Source of the DNA: Arthrobacter subterraneus
GTDB taxonomy: Bacteria; Actinomycetota; Actinomycetes; Actinomycetales; Micrococcaceae
Reading direction: 5' to 3'
Assembly: GCF_900099735.1 (NCBI RefSeq)
Contig: NZ_FNDT01000013.1
Location: 36,313 to 100,312, forward strand
Length of the DNA stretch: 64,000 bases
The notes under the pieces were generated by a model. It did no database searches. It was not told the origin of the DNA and saw nothing but the letters and a program-made list of their open reading frames with translations. Every line of letters starts with the position of its first letter. Within the stretch, counting starts at the first letter, position 1. Below, piece by piece: positions 24,024-33,319 of the stretch. Position numbers and translations under genes: made by a program.

Positions 24024-25276
24024 GCGGTTTTCTCCTGAAGGTTCTCGGCGGGGGTGTGCAGTTCTGCCGCGACCGTCCAGCCGCCGGCCGCGCCCGGGCC
24101 GCAGTTCACCGTACCGCCGTAGATGGCGGCACGCTCCCGCATGCCGGCGATCCCCTGGCCGGAGCCGACCGACGGGACGGGGTCCATGGCTCCCCGGCCG
24201 TCGTCGGACACCCGGACCGTGACGGTGTTCCCGGTCCTGGCGATCCGCACGTCGACTGCGGTGACGGCCTTGGCGTAGCGCAGCACGTTGGTCAGTGACT
24301 CCTGGACAATCCGGTAGACGGTCACCTGGAAGGCGGCGTCATCGGGCAGGCCGGGGCCGCTTACCTGCAGTCGGATAGGGAGGCCGGCGGCACGGAATCC
24401 CTCGAGCAGGCCAGTCAGGGATCCGCCGGCCGGAAGCGGTGCGAGCGGGGCGGCATCAGGCCCTTCACGCAGGACGCCCAGAACCCGACGCATGTCCGCG
24501 AGGGCTGTCCGTCCGGTTGCGGATAGCTCCGCAAGCACCTCCCGTGCGCGGTCCTGGTCCCGCTTCACCACAACTGCGGCGCCGTCCGAGAGGGCGATCA
24601 TCACGGACAGGGAGTGGGCAACGACGTCGTGCATTTCGCGGGCAATGCGGTTCCGTTCATTGGCGGAGGCGAGTTCGGCGTTGCGCTCCGCCCACTCGCG
24701 GAGCTCGTTTTCGTGCAGTCTTTCGCGGCGGACAGTGGCGCCGAACCCGACGGCCACCACGTACCACATGACCGCGAAACCCATGATGACCCAGATCAGG
24801 TAGGGCTCCTCGACCGGCAGGGCGTCGGGAATGAAGGCCAGCGGAACCACCGACGTGGCAACCGCGGCGCCGAACGCGATGATTGCGGTCCGCAGCGGGA
24901 AGGCGACGGCCACCGCGTACAGGGCGAACCAGATCGCAATGCCCACCGTCGAACGCGCGTCGGTGATCATGAGCGCAGCCGGTTCGGTGACGCAGAGCAG
25001 CGCGAGGACGATCAGTGGACGGCGGCGCCGGAAGAACAGGATGAGCGCGGCGATACCGATGGGAACCAGGCCCTGCCAGCCGGCGGCCTCCTCGACGGGC
25101 AGGAGGACATTGGGCAGGCTCGCCACGAGGAACAGCAGGACGACGACGGTGTCCATCATGTGTGGATGGGACCGGAAATATCCGCGGACGGGGCCGAGCC
25201 GCCGTGCGTTGATCTCGGTGAAGGAGACGGCGGCCGTTCGCTCCGCCGTCTCCTTCACTGAGGCTTTTTCACTCAT
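24020..25276 (-). CDS. Sensor histidine kinase (HisKA_3 type)
   Basis: A 418-residue kinase with about five or six N-terminal membrane segments (residues 40-180), a short helical linker, then the dimerisation and phosphorylation helix NRIAREMHDVVAHSLSVMI with His216, and an HATPase_c domain with SDDGRGA (N/G1 box) and GIAGMRERA (G2 box). There is no large extracytoplasmic domain, so it probably senses a signal in or near the membrane. It is encoded just upstream of its partner regulator and 34 bases after the ABC permease gene. Confidence 0.92.
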   Translation of the reverse strand: MSEKASVKETAERTAAVSFTEINARRLGPVRGYFRSHPHMMDTVVVLLFLVASLPNVLLPVEEAAGWQGLVPIGIAALILFFRRRRPLIVLALLCVTEPAALMITDARSTVGIAIWFALYAVAVAFPLRTAIIAFGAAVATSVVPLAFIPDALPVEEPYLIWVIMGFAVMWYVVAVGFGATVRRERLHENELREWAERNAELASANERNRIAREMHDVVAHSLSVMIALSDGAAVVVKRDQDRAREVLAELSATGRTALADMRRVLGVLREGPDAAPLAPLPAGGSLTGLLEGFRAAGLPIRLQVSGPGLPDDAAFQVTVYRIVQESLTNVLRYAKAVTAVDVRIARTGNTVTVRVSDDGRGAMDPVPSVGSGQGIAGMRERAAIYGGTVNCGPGAAGGWTVAAELHTPAENLQEKTA

Positions 25277-25310
25277 GGAGTGAGCTTATGGCGTGTGCCG
25301 GTGCATCCGG

Positions 25311-26192
25311 TTACACGTCCCGTTTCCGGGTGACAATGAGCGATACGACCAGCAGGGCGAGCGCCCAGCCGGTGAGCACCAGCGCGCCCTGCCCCTGTGT
25401 GAGGGCGCCGTCGGCGATGGTGATTGCCACCATCTGTTCGCCGGCGCTGCTGGGGAGGAAGCGCGCGGCGTCGGGAATCCAGTCGGCAATGCCGGCGAGC
25501 AGCGTCGCCACAAGGATGGGGACCACAAACAGGAGGCCGATGGTCGTGACAACACCCCCGGCGGTGTTCCGCAGCAGCGTGCCGATGGACATCGCCAGGA
25601 CGGCCACCAGGGCCAGGACGGATCCGGTGTTGATGATGTGCAGGAGGACGCCGTCGGTGTCCAGCCCGAACGCGAGCTCGGACGGCGCGAGAATCGGCTG
25701 GGCGACAAAGTACCCGGCAAACGCGGAACCCGCCCCCAGCACAAAGGCGATCAGCGCGAACACCAGTTGCTTGGCCAGCAGCGCCGGGATGCGTTTGGGG
25801 ACCGCAACCATGGTGGACCGGATCATGCCGGTTCCCCATTCCGAGGCGATCAGCACCACAGCGAGCGATCCGATCAGCAGCTGCCCGAACACCAGCCCGG
25901 AACCCGGAATGGTGGCAACCAGTGACGTTGCGTCCGGGGCGCCCTGCACCTGGGCAGCCATCTCGGGGTTCGACTGCAGGTCGAGCAGCACCGTGGTCTG
26001 CCACGCGAACAGCGCTGCCAGGCCCACCATGATCACCACGGTGCTGGTCAGCATGATCACTGTGGAGGGAATGGTGGTGACCTTGATCCATTCGGACTTC
26101 AGGACCCGCAGGAAGTTCACGCCGGGGCCGGAGGCTGCACCGCGGCGGGCTGCTGTGTGTTCCGGGTTGGGTGCGGTGGCTGTGTGGGCCAT
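25311..26192 (-). CDS. ABC-2 type transporter permease
   Basis: A 293-residue permease with a long cytosolic N-terminus (FLRVLKSEWIKVTTIPST) and about six membrane helices, including the ASEWGTGMIRSTM pattern of ABC-2/BcrB-like permeases. It lies 2 bases after the ATPase gene and forms one exporter with it. Such systems linked to two-component genes often protect against membrane-acting peptides; the substrate here is not known. Confidence 0.87.
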   Translation of the reverse strand: MAHTATAPNPEHTAARRGAASGPGVNFLRVLKSEWIKVTTIPSTVIMLTSTVVIMVGLAALFAWQTTVLLDLQSNPEMAAQVQGAPDATSLVATIPGSGLVFGQLLIGSLAVVLIASEWGTGMIRSTMVAVPKRIPALLAKQLVFALIAFVLGAGSAFAGYFVAQPILAPSELAFGLDTDGVLLHIINTGSVLALVAVLAMSIGTLLRNTAGGVVTTIGLLFVVPILVATLLAGIADWIPDAARFLPSSAGEQMVAITIADGALTQGQGALVLTGWALALLVVSLIVTRKRDV

Positions 26193-26194
26193 GG

Positions 26195-27142
26195 CTACCT
26201 GCCTTCCTCGGCGCCGGTTCCGGCGGGTGACTGCGGAAGAGTATGGGAGTGGTACTCGACCTCATCGGTGGTGAGCTGCATATACGCGTCCTCGAGCGAG
26301 GCCTGCAGCGGCGTCAGTTCGTAGACGAGGATGCGTCCGGCGAGCGCCGCCTCGGCGATCCGGCGGGAATCCGCCCCCGTGATCTCGAGGAGTTCCGGCT
26401 CGAGCTGCTGGCTGGTGACGCCGTCGGCCGCGAGCGCCCGCACCAGCTCTGCCGGGTTGTCGGTGCGTACGCGGGTGCGGGACTGGCCGTGTCCGTCGAG
26501 GATCTCGCTGATGGGGGCGTCGGCAATGATGCGCCCCCGCCCGATGACGATGAGGTGGTCGGCGGTGAGCGCCATCTCGGACATCAGGTGTGAGGAGAGG
26601 AACACCGTGCGGCCCTCAGCCGCCAGACCCTTGGCCAGGTGCCGTACCCACTGGACACCTTCGGGATCGAGGCCGTTGACCGGCTCGTCGAGGATGACGG
26701 TGTGCGGATCACCGAGCAGCGCGCAGGCGATGCCGAGCCGCTGTCCCATGCCCAGGGAGAAACCGCCGACCCGCTTCTTCGCAACCGGCCCGAGGCCCGT
26801 CATCTCGATGACTTCCCTCACACGGCTGTTGGGGATGCCGTGCGTGGCGGCCATCGCGCGCAGGTGGTTGTACGCGGAGCGTTTGGTGTGGACAGCCTTC
26901 GCGTCGAGAAGGGCTCCCACCTCGCGCAGGGGGGCCGAATGCTGGGCGTAATGCTTGCCGTTGACCCGCACGTCACCGCCGGAGGGATTGTCGAGGCCGA
27001 CGATCATGCGCATGGTGGTGGACTTGCCCGCACCGTTGGGTCCCAGGAAGCCGGTGACGCGGCCCGGTTTCACGGTGAATGAGATTCCGTCTACGGCGGT
27101 TTTGGCGCCATAGCGTTTGGACAGGTCTACTGCCTCAATCAT
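26195..27142 (-). CDS. ABC transporter ATP-binding protein
   Basis: A 315-residue ATPase with Walker A GPNGAGKST, signature FSLGMGQRLGIA in place of LSGGQ, Walker B TVILDEPVNGLDPEG and the switch His in SSHLMSE. A C-terminal extension of about 90 residues follows, typical of BcrA-type exporters. It is the first gene of a run with its permease, the kinase and the regulator, all on the minus strand. Confidence 0.93.
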   Translation of the reverse strand: MIEAVDLSKRYGAKTAVDGISFTVKPGRVTGFLGPNGAGKSTTMRMIVGLDNPSGGDVRVNGKHYAQHSAPLREVGALLDAKAVHTKRSAYNHLRAMAATHGIPNSRVREVIEMTGLGPVAKKRVGGFSLGMGQRLGIACALLGDPHTVILDEPVNGLDPEGVQWVRHLAKGLAAEGRTVFLSSHLMSEMALTADHLIVIGRGRIIADAPISEILDGHGQSRTRVRTDNPAELVRALAADGVTSQQLEPELLEITGADSRRIAEAALAGRILVYELTPLQASLEDAYMQLTTDEVEYHSHTLPQSPAGTGAEEGR

Positions 27143-27273
27143 GGGGGGCGTCCTTGGGGAAAGGGGATGCGGAGTACTTCCACCCTACGGAGTTCCGGGC
27201 TGCGCGGCGCCGACCCGCGGGATGATCTTCGTGCACTCCAGGGTCCGTCGAAAGGATGACCTCCCCTTCCGAT

Positions 27274-28455
27274 CTAGGTGGCGGCGAGCGACTGCGGCCG
27301 GCCGGGGACTTCCAGTTCGTGCTGCTCGAAGGTCTCCAGATCCACCACGGTGATGCCGGGCCAGAATCCGTCCCGCGTGTAGCCGCCCGAGAGCAGGGCG
27401 TACAGCCTGCCCGTCTCCGGGTGAATCCACGGGATCACGTTCTCATGCAGCCGGTTCAGCGGCACCACCTCCTCCGCGCCTGACCCCAGGTCGCGGACCG
27501 TCAGGTTCGGAGATCCGGTGGCATTCCCGAAGGCTCCGGTTCCCACCACCAGCAGAGCGTCCCCGGCGACCACCGTTCCGTGCTGGTGCGAGTTCGCCGT
27601 CATCTCCTCCACAGTCACAGTCCCCCGAACAGGGTCGACGACGGCGAGCGCCAGTCCCTGATAGGGCAGCAGGAGGTTACCGGCGTCGTCCACTGCACCG
27701 TAATGCGGCTTCTCCCAGGAGGCGAGGCCGCCCTGGGTGCCGAAAGGTGCCACTTCGATCCGCCGGGCCGCGAGGGTCGCGGGGTTGACCACGTGGACCG
27801 AGAAGGAATCATGGTCGATCGTGTAGACCTCGGAGCCGTCAGCGGACAACAGCAGGTCGAAGGGCCGCAGCCCCACCTCGACGGTTCCGACCGTCCGGCC
27901 CCCGGCAACGTCCATTTTCTCCAGGACCGACGTGCCGTCAGCCCGAAGCACGGCGACGTAGACGGTGGCCCCGTCGGCGCTGGCAACGATCCCGGTGCCG
28001 CCCGCCCGGTACTCGCCGTACCCGATTCCGCCCGCCGGGTTGGCATACGGAATCAGGGCGGTACGACGGCGGTCGTCCAGGTCCACCACCGCCACACCTT
28101 CCGCCGTGGAGACGAAGGCCCGGCCGTCCACGACATACACGTCCCAGGGCGCCGCCCCGACCGGGATGCTGTCCTCCACAGGGTTCCCCGCAGCAGCGGG
28201 GTCGATGACCAGCAAGCTGTCCCCCACCGCGTCCGTGGCCAGGACAAGGGCCTCTGAGGGCGGAGAAGGCGAGGCCGCAGCAGAGGGCGACGGCGCCGAG
28301 GAAGGTGTGGGCACGGCAGGGGCGGGAGACCCAGAGCGCACCGGAGAAGGCGCGGCCGCCGTCGAAGAGGAAGAAGAGGACGGGGAAGGACCGGGCACCG
28401 CCGTACATGCTGTCAGGAACAGTAGGAAGGAAACGACGGCGGCGCGGCGGAGCAT
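27274..28455 (-). CDS. Lipoprotein with beta-propeller-like repeats, function unknown
   Basis: A 393-residue protein with a lipobox (FLLFLTAC, Cys17), then a Ser/Pro/Ala-rich linker of about 50 residues, then a domain with repeated strands such as VLATDAVGDSLLVIDPA, VYVVDGRAFVSTAEGVAVVD and TVYVAVLRADG. These resemble YncE-like (YVTN) propeller blades. It should sit on the outer face of the membrane, anchored by lipid. No catalytic motif is visible. It precedes nothing obvious in an operon; its stop lies 131 bases from the ABC ATPase gene start. Confidence 0.72.
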   Translation of the reverse strand: MLRRAAVVSFLLFLTACTAVPGPSPSSSSSSTAAAPSPVRSGSPAPAVPTPSSAPSPSAAASPSPPSEALVLATDAVGDSLLVIDPAAAGNPVEDSIPVGAAPWDVYVVDGRAFVSTAEGVAVVDLDDRRRTALIPYANPAGGIGYGEYRAGGTGIVASADGATVYVAVLRADGTSVLEKMDVAGGRTVGTVEVGLRPFDLLLSADGSEVYTIDHDSFSVHVVNPATLAARRIEVAPFGTQGGLASWEKPHYGAVDDAGNLLLPYQGLALAVVDPVRGTVTVEEMTANSHQHGTVVAGDALLVVGTGAFGNATGSPNLTVRDLGSGAEEVVPLNRLHENVIPWIHPETGRLYALLSGGYTRDGFWPGITVVDLETFEQHELEVPGRPQSLAAT

Positions 28456-28475
28456 GCATCCATTGTCGCCCCCCG

Positions 28476-29063
28476 TTAGAGCGGGCCGTCCAGGTAACGC
28501 TGGACAGTCGGCGCAACCAGCCGGACAACCTCCTCCCGGTTCGCCGAAGCAAGCGGCTCAAGCCGCAGAACGTACCGGGCCATCACCATGCCCATGACCT
28601 GGCTGGCGGCGAGCGAGGCCCGGAGCCGCGCGTCCTCCTCGGTCATCCCCGTGGTGATAAGCGCAAAAATCCGCCGGCCGAGGACCTCGCGCATGAGGGC
28701 CGCCTGGGTCCGCGACCCCACAGCTCCCCGCAGCAGCGCCAACAGCGCCGGCTGCGCAGGTGACTCCCACAGTGCCAGCAGGGTCCGCACCAGCTCCTCA
28801 CCCCGTTCCGGAACGGGACAGCGCACGACGCCGGCGAGCACCGTCGCGGGATCGGCCGGCAGTTCTATGCAGGCGGCGAACAGCTCGTCCTTGCTGTCGA
28901 AATAGTGGTGAATGAGTGCCGGATCCACACCGGCGGCGCGGGCGATCCCCCGGAGGCTGGCGCCGTCGAAACCGTGCTCGGCGAACATTCCACGCGCTGT
29001 CGCAATAATGTGGGCGCGGGTGTCCCCGGAGCCGGCCCTCCGGCCGCGCAGTGCCCTGCTCAC
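28476..29063 (-). CDS. TetR family regulator of the adjacent ABC exporter
   Basis: A 195-residue protein with a TetR DNA-binding domain (RAHIIATARGMFAEHGFDGA, HTH LRGIARAAGVDPALIHHYF) and a helical ligand domain. I chose GTG at 29063 because it overlaps the permease stop codon by 4 bases (GTGA); a longer frame from 29348 would lie inside the permease gene. It is third in an ATPase-permease-regulator operon and probably represses it through the palindrome at 30572-30593. Confidence 0.85.
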   Translation of the reverse strand: MSRALRGRRAGSGDTRAHIIATARGMFAEHGFDGASLRGIARAAGVDPALIHHYFDSKDELFAACIELPADPATVLAGVVRCPVPERGEELVRTLLALWESPAQPALLALLRGAVGSRTQAALMREVLGRRIFALITTGMTEEDARLRASLAASQVMGMVMARYVLRLEPLASANREEVVRLVAPTVQRYLDGPL

Positions 29064-29815
29064 GAGGTCCGGCGCCGGAGAGTCAGTGAGGCCAGCAGCA
29101 GCACCGCGACAATGACCGCGCCGATCACCGCGATGTCCGACCAGAGCTGGGCCGTAGGTTCGGAGTTCCCCGCGATCTCGAACAGTGCATCGACCGAATA
29201 CGTCAGCGGCAGAACACCGGACACGGCCTCGAGGATCTCGTTCATGTCGTCCCGCGCCACAAAGAGTCCACAGAGCAGGATCTGCGGGACCACCACCACC
29301 GGCATGAACTGCACAGCCTGGAACTCGGTACGCGCAAAGGCCGAGCACAGCAGGCCCAGGGCAACCCCGAGGACCGCATTGACGACCGCGACCATCACCA
29401 CCAGCCCCGGGCTGCCCTCAATGGCGAGGTCAAAGGTCCAGTAGGCGATCGCCGTGGCCACGCAGGCCTGTAGCGCCGCCATGAGTGAGAAGGCCAGTGC
29501 GTATCCGAACAGCAGGTCAGCCTTGTGGATCGGTGTGGTCAGCAGACGCTCAAGGGTGCCCGAGGTCCGTTCGCGGAGCATGGTGATCGAGGTGACCAGG
29601 AACATCACCACGAACGGGAAGATGGCCAGCATCATGAGCCCCACCCGGTCGAACGTCCTTGGGGCTCCGGGCGGCAGCGTCTCGTTCTCGTACAGGAAGT
29701 AGACAACGGCCAGCAGCAGCGCCGGAACTACCAGGATCAGGGCGATGCTGCGCGGGTCGCTTCGGAGCTGGCGCAGAACCCTCCCGCAGGTGGCCACCAG
29801 CATGGCCGGGTTCAT
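29060..29815 (-). CDS. ABC-2 type multidrug permease
   Basis: A 251-residue permease with six membrane helices. It shows the ABC-2 pattern LRERTSGTLERLLTTPI after helix 2 and PQILLCGLF near helix 5, as in drug or daunorubicin-type exporters. Its start overlaps the ATPase gene and its end overlaps the TetR gene, so all three are translationally coupled. The substrate is unknown. Confidence 0.9.
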   Translation of the reverse strand: MNPAMLVATCGRVLRQLRSDPRSIALILVVPALLLAVVYFLYENETLPPGAPRTFDRVGLMMLAIFPFVVMFLVTSITMLRERTSGTLERLLTTPIHKADLLFGYALAFSLMAALQACVATAIAYWTFDLAIEGSPGLVVMVAVVNAVLGVALGLLCSAFARTEFQAVQFMPVVVVPQILLCGLFVARDDMNEILEAVSGVLPLTYSVDALFEIAGNSEPTAQLWSDIAVIGAVIVAVLLLASLTLRRRTS

Positions 29816-30558
29816 GACGCCACCCCGGCGTTCTGAGCCTGGATGAGGCGCAGGAAGGCGAGTTCCAGGTCATCAGTGGCGCCGCGCCGTCGTAGTTCCT
29901 GCGGGGTAAGCTGCGCGAGCAGGCGGCCTTCGCGAAGAAGAAGCAGGGAATCGCATCTGCCCGCCTCCTCCATTACGTGGCTGGAGATGATCAGCGTGGT
30001 TCCCTCGGCTGCGAGTGCCGCGAAGCGGTTCCAGAGGTCCACCCGGAGCACCGGGTCCAGGCCCACGGTCGGTTCATCGAGCACCAGCAGCACCGGCCGC
30101 GCCACGAGGGCGCAGGCGAGGGAGACGCGGCTGAACTGCCCTCCGGAGAGGTCGCGCGCCTTGCGCCGCCGCAGGTCAGAAAGCCCGACGGCGTCAACGG
30201 CCGCCTGCGCATCCCTTCTGCCGGCGCCGGCCATTGCACCGAAGTAGCGGACGTTCGCTTCGACGGTCAGGTCCGGGTAAACGCTCGGATCCTGCGTCAT
30301 GTATCCCACCCGGCGGCGCAGCGAGGGGTGGCCCGCCGCCCTGCCCAGTACGACGACGGACCCGCCACCGATCCTCTGCGCGCCCACTATGGCGCGCATG
30401 AGAGTGGTTTTTCCGCTTCCTGACGGCCCCAGGAGGCCGGTGATCCGCCCGGAGGGAAGGGTGAAGCTGAGGTCCGTGAGGACCCGGTGCCGTCCGCGGT
30501 TGATCATGAGGCCGGATACTTCCACCGCGTCCGGTTCCGCGGCCCGCTGTGCGGTCAT
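29812..30558 (-). CDS. ABC transporter ATP-binding protein
   Basis: A 248-residue ATPase with Walker A GPSGSGKTT, Q-loop MTQDPSVYPDLT, signature LSGGQFSRVSLA, Walker B LLVLDEPTVGLDP and His-switch SSHVMEE. It pairs with the permease that follows. It is the first gene of the operon, with the palindromic operator 14 bases upstream of its start codon. Confidence 0.93.
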   Translation of the reverse strand: MTAQRAAEPDAVEVSGLMINRGRHRVLTDLSFTLPSGRITGLLGPSGSGKTTLMRAIVGAQRIGGGSVVVLGRAAGHPSLRRRVGYMTQDPSVYPDLTVEANVRYFGAMAGAGRRDAQAAVDAVGLSDLRRRKARDLSGGQFSRVSLACALVARPVLLVLDEPTVGLDPVLRVDLWNRFAALAAEGTTLIISSHVMEEAGRCDSLLLLREGRLLAQLTPQELRRRGATDDLELAFLRLIQAQNAGVAS

Positions 30559-30571
30559 GACCGCCTCCCGC

Positions 30572-30593
30572 TAATTCACCAGTTGGTGAATTA
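30572..30593. promoter_or_regulatory. Palindromic operator upstream of the TetR-ABC operon
   Basis: TAATTCACCA (30572-30581) and TGGTGAATTA (30584-30593) form perfect 10-base arms with a 2-base centre, directly in front of the ATPase gene. The TetR protein at the end of the same operon is the likely binder, which would give drug-induced self-control. Confidence 0.78.
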
Positions 30594-30618
30594 AGGGTAG
30601 ATCCGTGGGAACAACCGG

Positions 30619-31371
30619 TCAACGGGAACTGACGGACGCAAACTTCCTGACCGCGAGCGGCACGAAAATCACCAGCATCACCACGATCCCGATGATCACG
30701 GTGACGATCGGGTTCTGCAGCGTCCAGGCGGTTGGCTCGGGGAATTCCGGGTTGGTGTTATGGATCGGGACAAAGGCGTTCGAGATGAAGGTCAGCGGGA
30801 ACAGGATCATGAAGGACGCGTTGTTGATGACCTCCGGGCTGCGCACGCTCATTCCGAGCAGGGCCATCACCCAGCTGAACGAGTAGGAGAACAGTAGGAG
30901 GACACCGACTCCGCCGAGAAAACCCCAGAACGACGTCGTTACGCGCCACCCGACCACCCAGCCGGTTCCCATCATGATCAGCATGGAGATGCTGTTGATG
31001 ACGAGGTCGCCGTTGGTGCGTCCGATCAGCACCGCCGCCGGACTCATGGGCAGCGTACGGAAGCGGTCGATGATCCCGTCCTTGAGGTCCTGTGCCATGG
31101 CGGCTCCGGAGAACGTTGAGCCGAAGATGACCGTCTGCGCAAAGATGCCGGCCATCAGGAAGTTCACGTAGTCAGGCACGTTCATGGCGCCGGCGTACAC
31201 CTGGCTGAACAGGAGGACAAACATGATGGGTTGAAGGATGGTGAAGACCAGGATCTCCGGCACGCGTTTGATCTTGATCAGGTTGCGGCGGGTGGCGATC
31301 CAGCCGTCCGAAACGAACTGGGCGAGCGGTGAACCCACGCTCTCGAAGGCGGGTTGAGTGACCGCGGTCAT
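30619..31371 (-). CDS. DrrB-like ABC-2 permease
   Basis: A 250-residue permease with six membrane helices. It carries the DrrB-type pattern DLKDGIIDRFRTLPMSPAA between helices 2 and 3 and FPLTFISNAFVP near helix 5. Its start overlaps the ATPase gene at 31368-31371 by 4 bases. With that ATPase it makes a daunorubicin-resistance-type exporter. Its true substrate is unknown. Confidence 0.9.
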   Translation of the reverse strand: MTAVTQPAFESVGSPLAQFVSDGWIATRRNLIKIKRVPEILVFTILQPIMFVLLFSQVYAGAMNVPDYVNFLMAGIFAQTVIFGSTFSGAAMAQDLKDGIIDRFRTLPMSPAAVLIGRTNGDLVINSISMLIMMGTGWVVGWRVTTSFWGFLGGVGVLLLFSYSFSWVMALLGMSVRSPEVINNASFMILFPLTFISNAFVPIHNTNPEFPEPTAWTLQNPIVTVIIGIVVMLVIFVPLAVRKFASVSSR

Positions 31372-32354
31372 TTCGCTGTCTCCATTTCAGTGCTGTCGGT
31401 GCTGGTCTCGTCTTCGGCTTTGTGGCCGGTGAGCTTGAGGAAGACATCATCCAGGGTGGGCCTGCGCATCCCGGCGTCATGCAGCTCGATGCCCGCCTCG
31501 CCGAGGTCCGAGAGCACGTACTGCAGTGCGCGTGGGCCCTCGACGACGGACACCTCCACGGTGCGGTCGTTCACGGCGGGAGTACCGTCACCATGGCGTG
31601 CAAGGATCTCTCGCGCCGCTCCGGCGTCGGCCTCGTTCACCAGCGTGACGACTACCCGGTGGCCGCCGATCTGCGCCTTCAGCTGATCGGACGTGCCCTC
31701 GGCGATGACCTTTCCGCCGTCGATCACCGCAATGTCATCGGAGAGGTGATCGGCCTCCTCCAGGTACTGCGTGGTGAGAAGCAGCGTGGTGCCGTCATTC
31801 ACCAGTTGCGTAATGATTTCCCACAGGGCCAGCCGGCTGCGCGGGTCCAACCCGGTGGTGGGCTCGTCGAGGAACAGGATCTTGGGGTTGATCACCAGTG
31901 CGCCGGCAAGGTCGATGCGGCGTCTCATACCGCCGGAGAATCCCTTGACGGGACGGTTACCGGCCTCGGTCAGCTCGAACTGTTCAATCAGTTCCTGGGC
32001 CCGTTTCCGCGCGGTACGGGCACCGAGGTGATAGAGCCTGCCGACCATCTCGAGGTTCTCGAACCCGGTCAGGTTCTCATCGACCGCCGCGTACTGGCCG
32101 GACGCCCCGATGATGCGCCGTGCCGCCTTGGGGTTACGGAGCACGTCGATCCCGTCGATGTGCGCCGTACCCTCATCGGGCCTGATGAGCGTGGTGAGCA
32201 CCTTGACCGCCGTCGTCTTGCCCGCTCCGTTGGGACCGAGCAGGGCCTTCACGGTTCCCTGGGGCACGGACAGGTTGAGGCCGGCGAGCGCATGCACGGG
32301 GCCGCTTTTAGAGGTGTACGTCTTCTTCAGACCTTCGGCCTGGATGATTGTCAT
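31368..32354 (-). CDS. DrrA-like drug-exporter ATP-binding protein
   Basis: A 328-residue ATPase with Walker A GPNGAGKTT, signature FSGGMRRRIDLA, Walker B LFLDEPTTGLDPRSR and switch TTQYLEEAD, followed by the DrrA C-terminal domain of about 90 residues. The SGGMRRRIDLA form of the signature and the overall length fit the DrrA group. It is coupled to the permease gene that follows. Its promoter should lie in 32355-32600. Confidence 0.92.
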   Translation of the reverse strand: MTIIQAEGLKKTYTSKSGPVHALAGLNLSVPQGTVKALLGPNGAGKTTAVKVLTTLIRPDEGTAHIDGIDVLRNPKAARRIIGASGQYAAVDENLTGFENLEMVGRLYHLGARTARKRAQELIEQFELTEAGNRPVKGFSGGMRRRIDLAGALVINPKILFLDEPTTGLDPRSRLALWEIITQLVNDGTTLLLTTQYLEEADHLSDDIAVIDGGKVIAEGTSDQLKAQIGGHRVVVTLVNEADAGAAREILARHGDGTPAVNDRTVEVSVVEGPRALQYVLSDLGEAGIELHDAGMRRPTLDDVFLKLTGHKAEDETSTDSTEMETAK

Positions 32355-32671
32355 GGGTAAACCCTAGGTTTGGGGGGATTTCGGATGAAGGGGATCGCGG
32401 ACAGGTTCAGTCCGCTACCTCGACGGCGCTTCGGAGGACACCGGCACTCCATGCCACAGGAACTGGGCAAGATCCGAGCCTAGTCACCGCGCCGCCCTTC
32501 CGCGTCCTCCTCAGGGAGTATCTCTCCGCCGTTGACCCAAATAGCCCGCCGCGCGCAGGGCAGCCCTTGACGACCTTCAGGCGCAGGTCGAGAGTTACTA
32601 GAGACGCCCGTATTTCGGGCGCCGCTCGCCATGCAGAGACATGCGAGCCCCTCTTCAGGAAGGTGGAGGCA

Positions 32672-33232
32672 ATGGATGCAACGACGTTGACCTGGGTCAT
32701 CATCGGGATCATTGTGGTCCTGCTCATCATCGGTTTGATTATTTTTCTGGGACGCAAGCGCCAACAGGCCCATGTTCAGGAAAAGCGGCGTGAGGACCAC
32801 GAGCGCGCGAACCAGATCCGGGAGGAAGCGCACGCAAAGGATCTTGAGGCACGCGAGCGCGAGGCACACGCAACCCGCGCATCGGCTGAGGCCCAGCAGG
32901 CCGAAGTGGACGCCGAGCGGAAGCGCCAGGAAGCGGAACAGCGCCAGGCCGATGCACAGGGACTGCGCCGCGAGACCGACGAGCGCGCCCGCCAGGCGGA
33001 CGAAATCGACCCTGAGGTCACGGACGACCGCTCACACCGGGACCACAACCGCGGGAACGACGGCGAGCACCGGGACCACAACCGCAGGGACGACACGGAA
33101 ACCCGGAACGACGCGGAGTACCGGGACGACAGGGTCCACTCGGACAGCCCCGAACACCGGAACGACGGCGTCCACCAGGACGGCCCCGATCACCGGGACG
33201 ACGCGGATCCGGGACGCTCCGGACGGCACTGA
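32672..33232 (+). CDS. Single-pass membrane protein with charged coiled coil and His/Asp/Arg-rich tail
   Basis: A 186-residue protein with one strong membrane helix (about residues 6-29, TWVIIGIIVVLLIIGLIIFL), a highly charged Arg/Glu/Ala/Gln stretch (about 31-108) with coiled-coil character, and a tail rich in His, Arg, Asp and Asn with repeated HRD/HRND units. I chose the ATG at 32672, preceded by AAGGTGGAGG; a longer frame from 32348 lacks support. I recognise no family. The 317-base gap before it holds a CGCCCG/CGGGCG hairpin (32605-32621) and nothing else I can name. Confidence 0.65.
   Translation: MDATTLTWVIIGIIVVLLIIGLIIFLGRKRQQAHVQEKRREDHERANQIREEAHAKDLEAREREAHATRASAEAQQAEVDAERKRQEAEQRQADAQGLRRETDERARQADEIDPEVTDDRSHRDHNRGNDGEHRDHNRRDDTETRNDAEYRDDRVHSDSPEHRNDGVHQDGPDHRDDADPGRSGRH
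33035..33100 (+). repeat. 33-bp tandem repeat inside the tail of the membrane protein gene
   Basis: Two adjacent 33-base units (33035-33067 and 33068-33100) both begin CACCGGGACCACAACCGC and differ at a few positions further on. They encode the HRDHNR repeats. Looser copies of the HRND unit continue to about 33215. Such repeats may expand or shrink by slippage. Confidence 0.75.
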
Positions 33233-33319
33233 CTTCACCAACCACGAGGCGGGCAGCTCCACGGGCTGTCCGCCCGTCGTCGTCCTTTCCCTGTCCACTC
33301 TGAACAGACGACGACGGCG

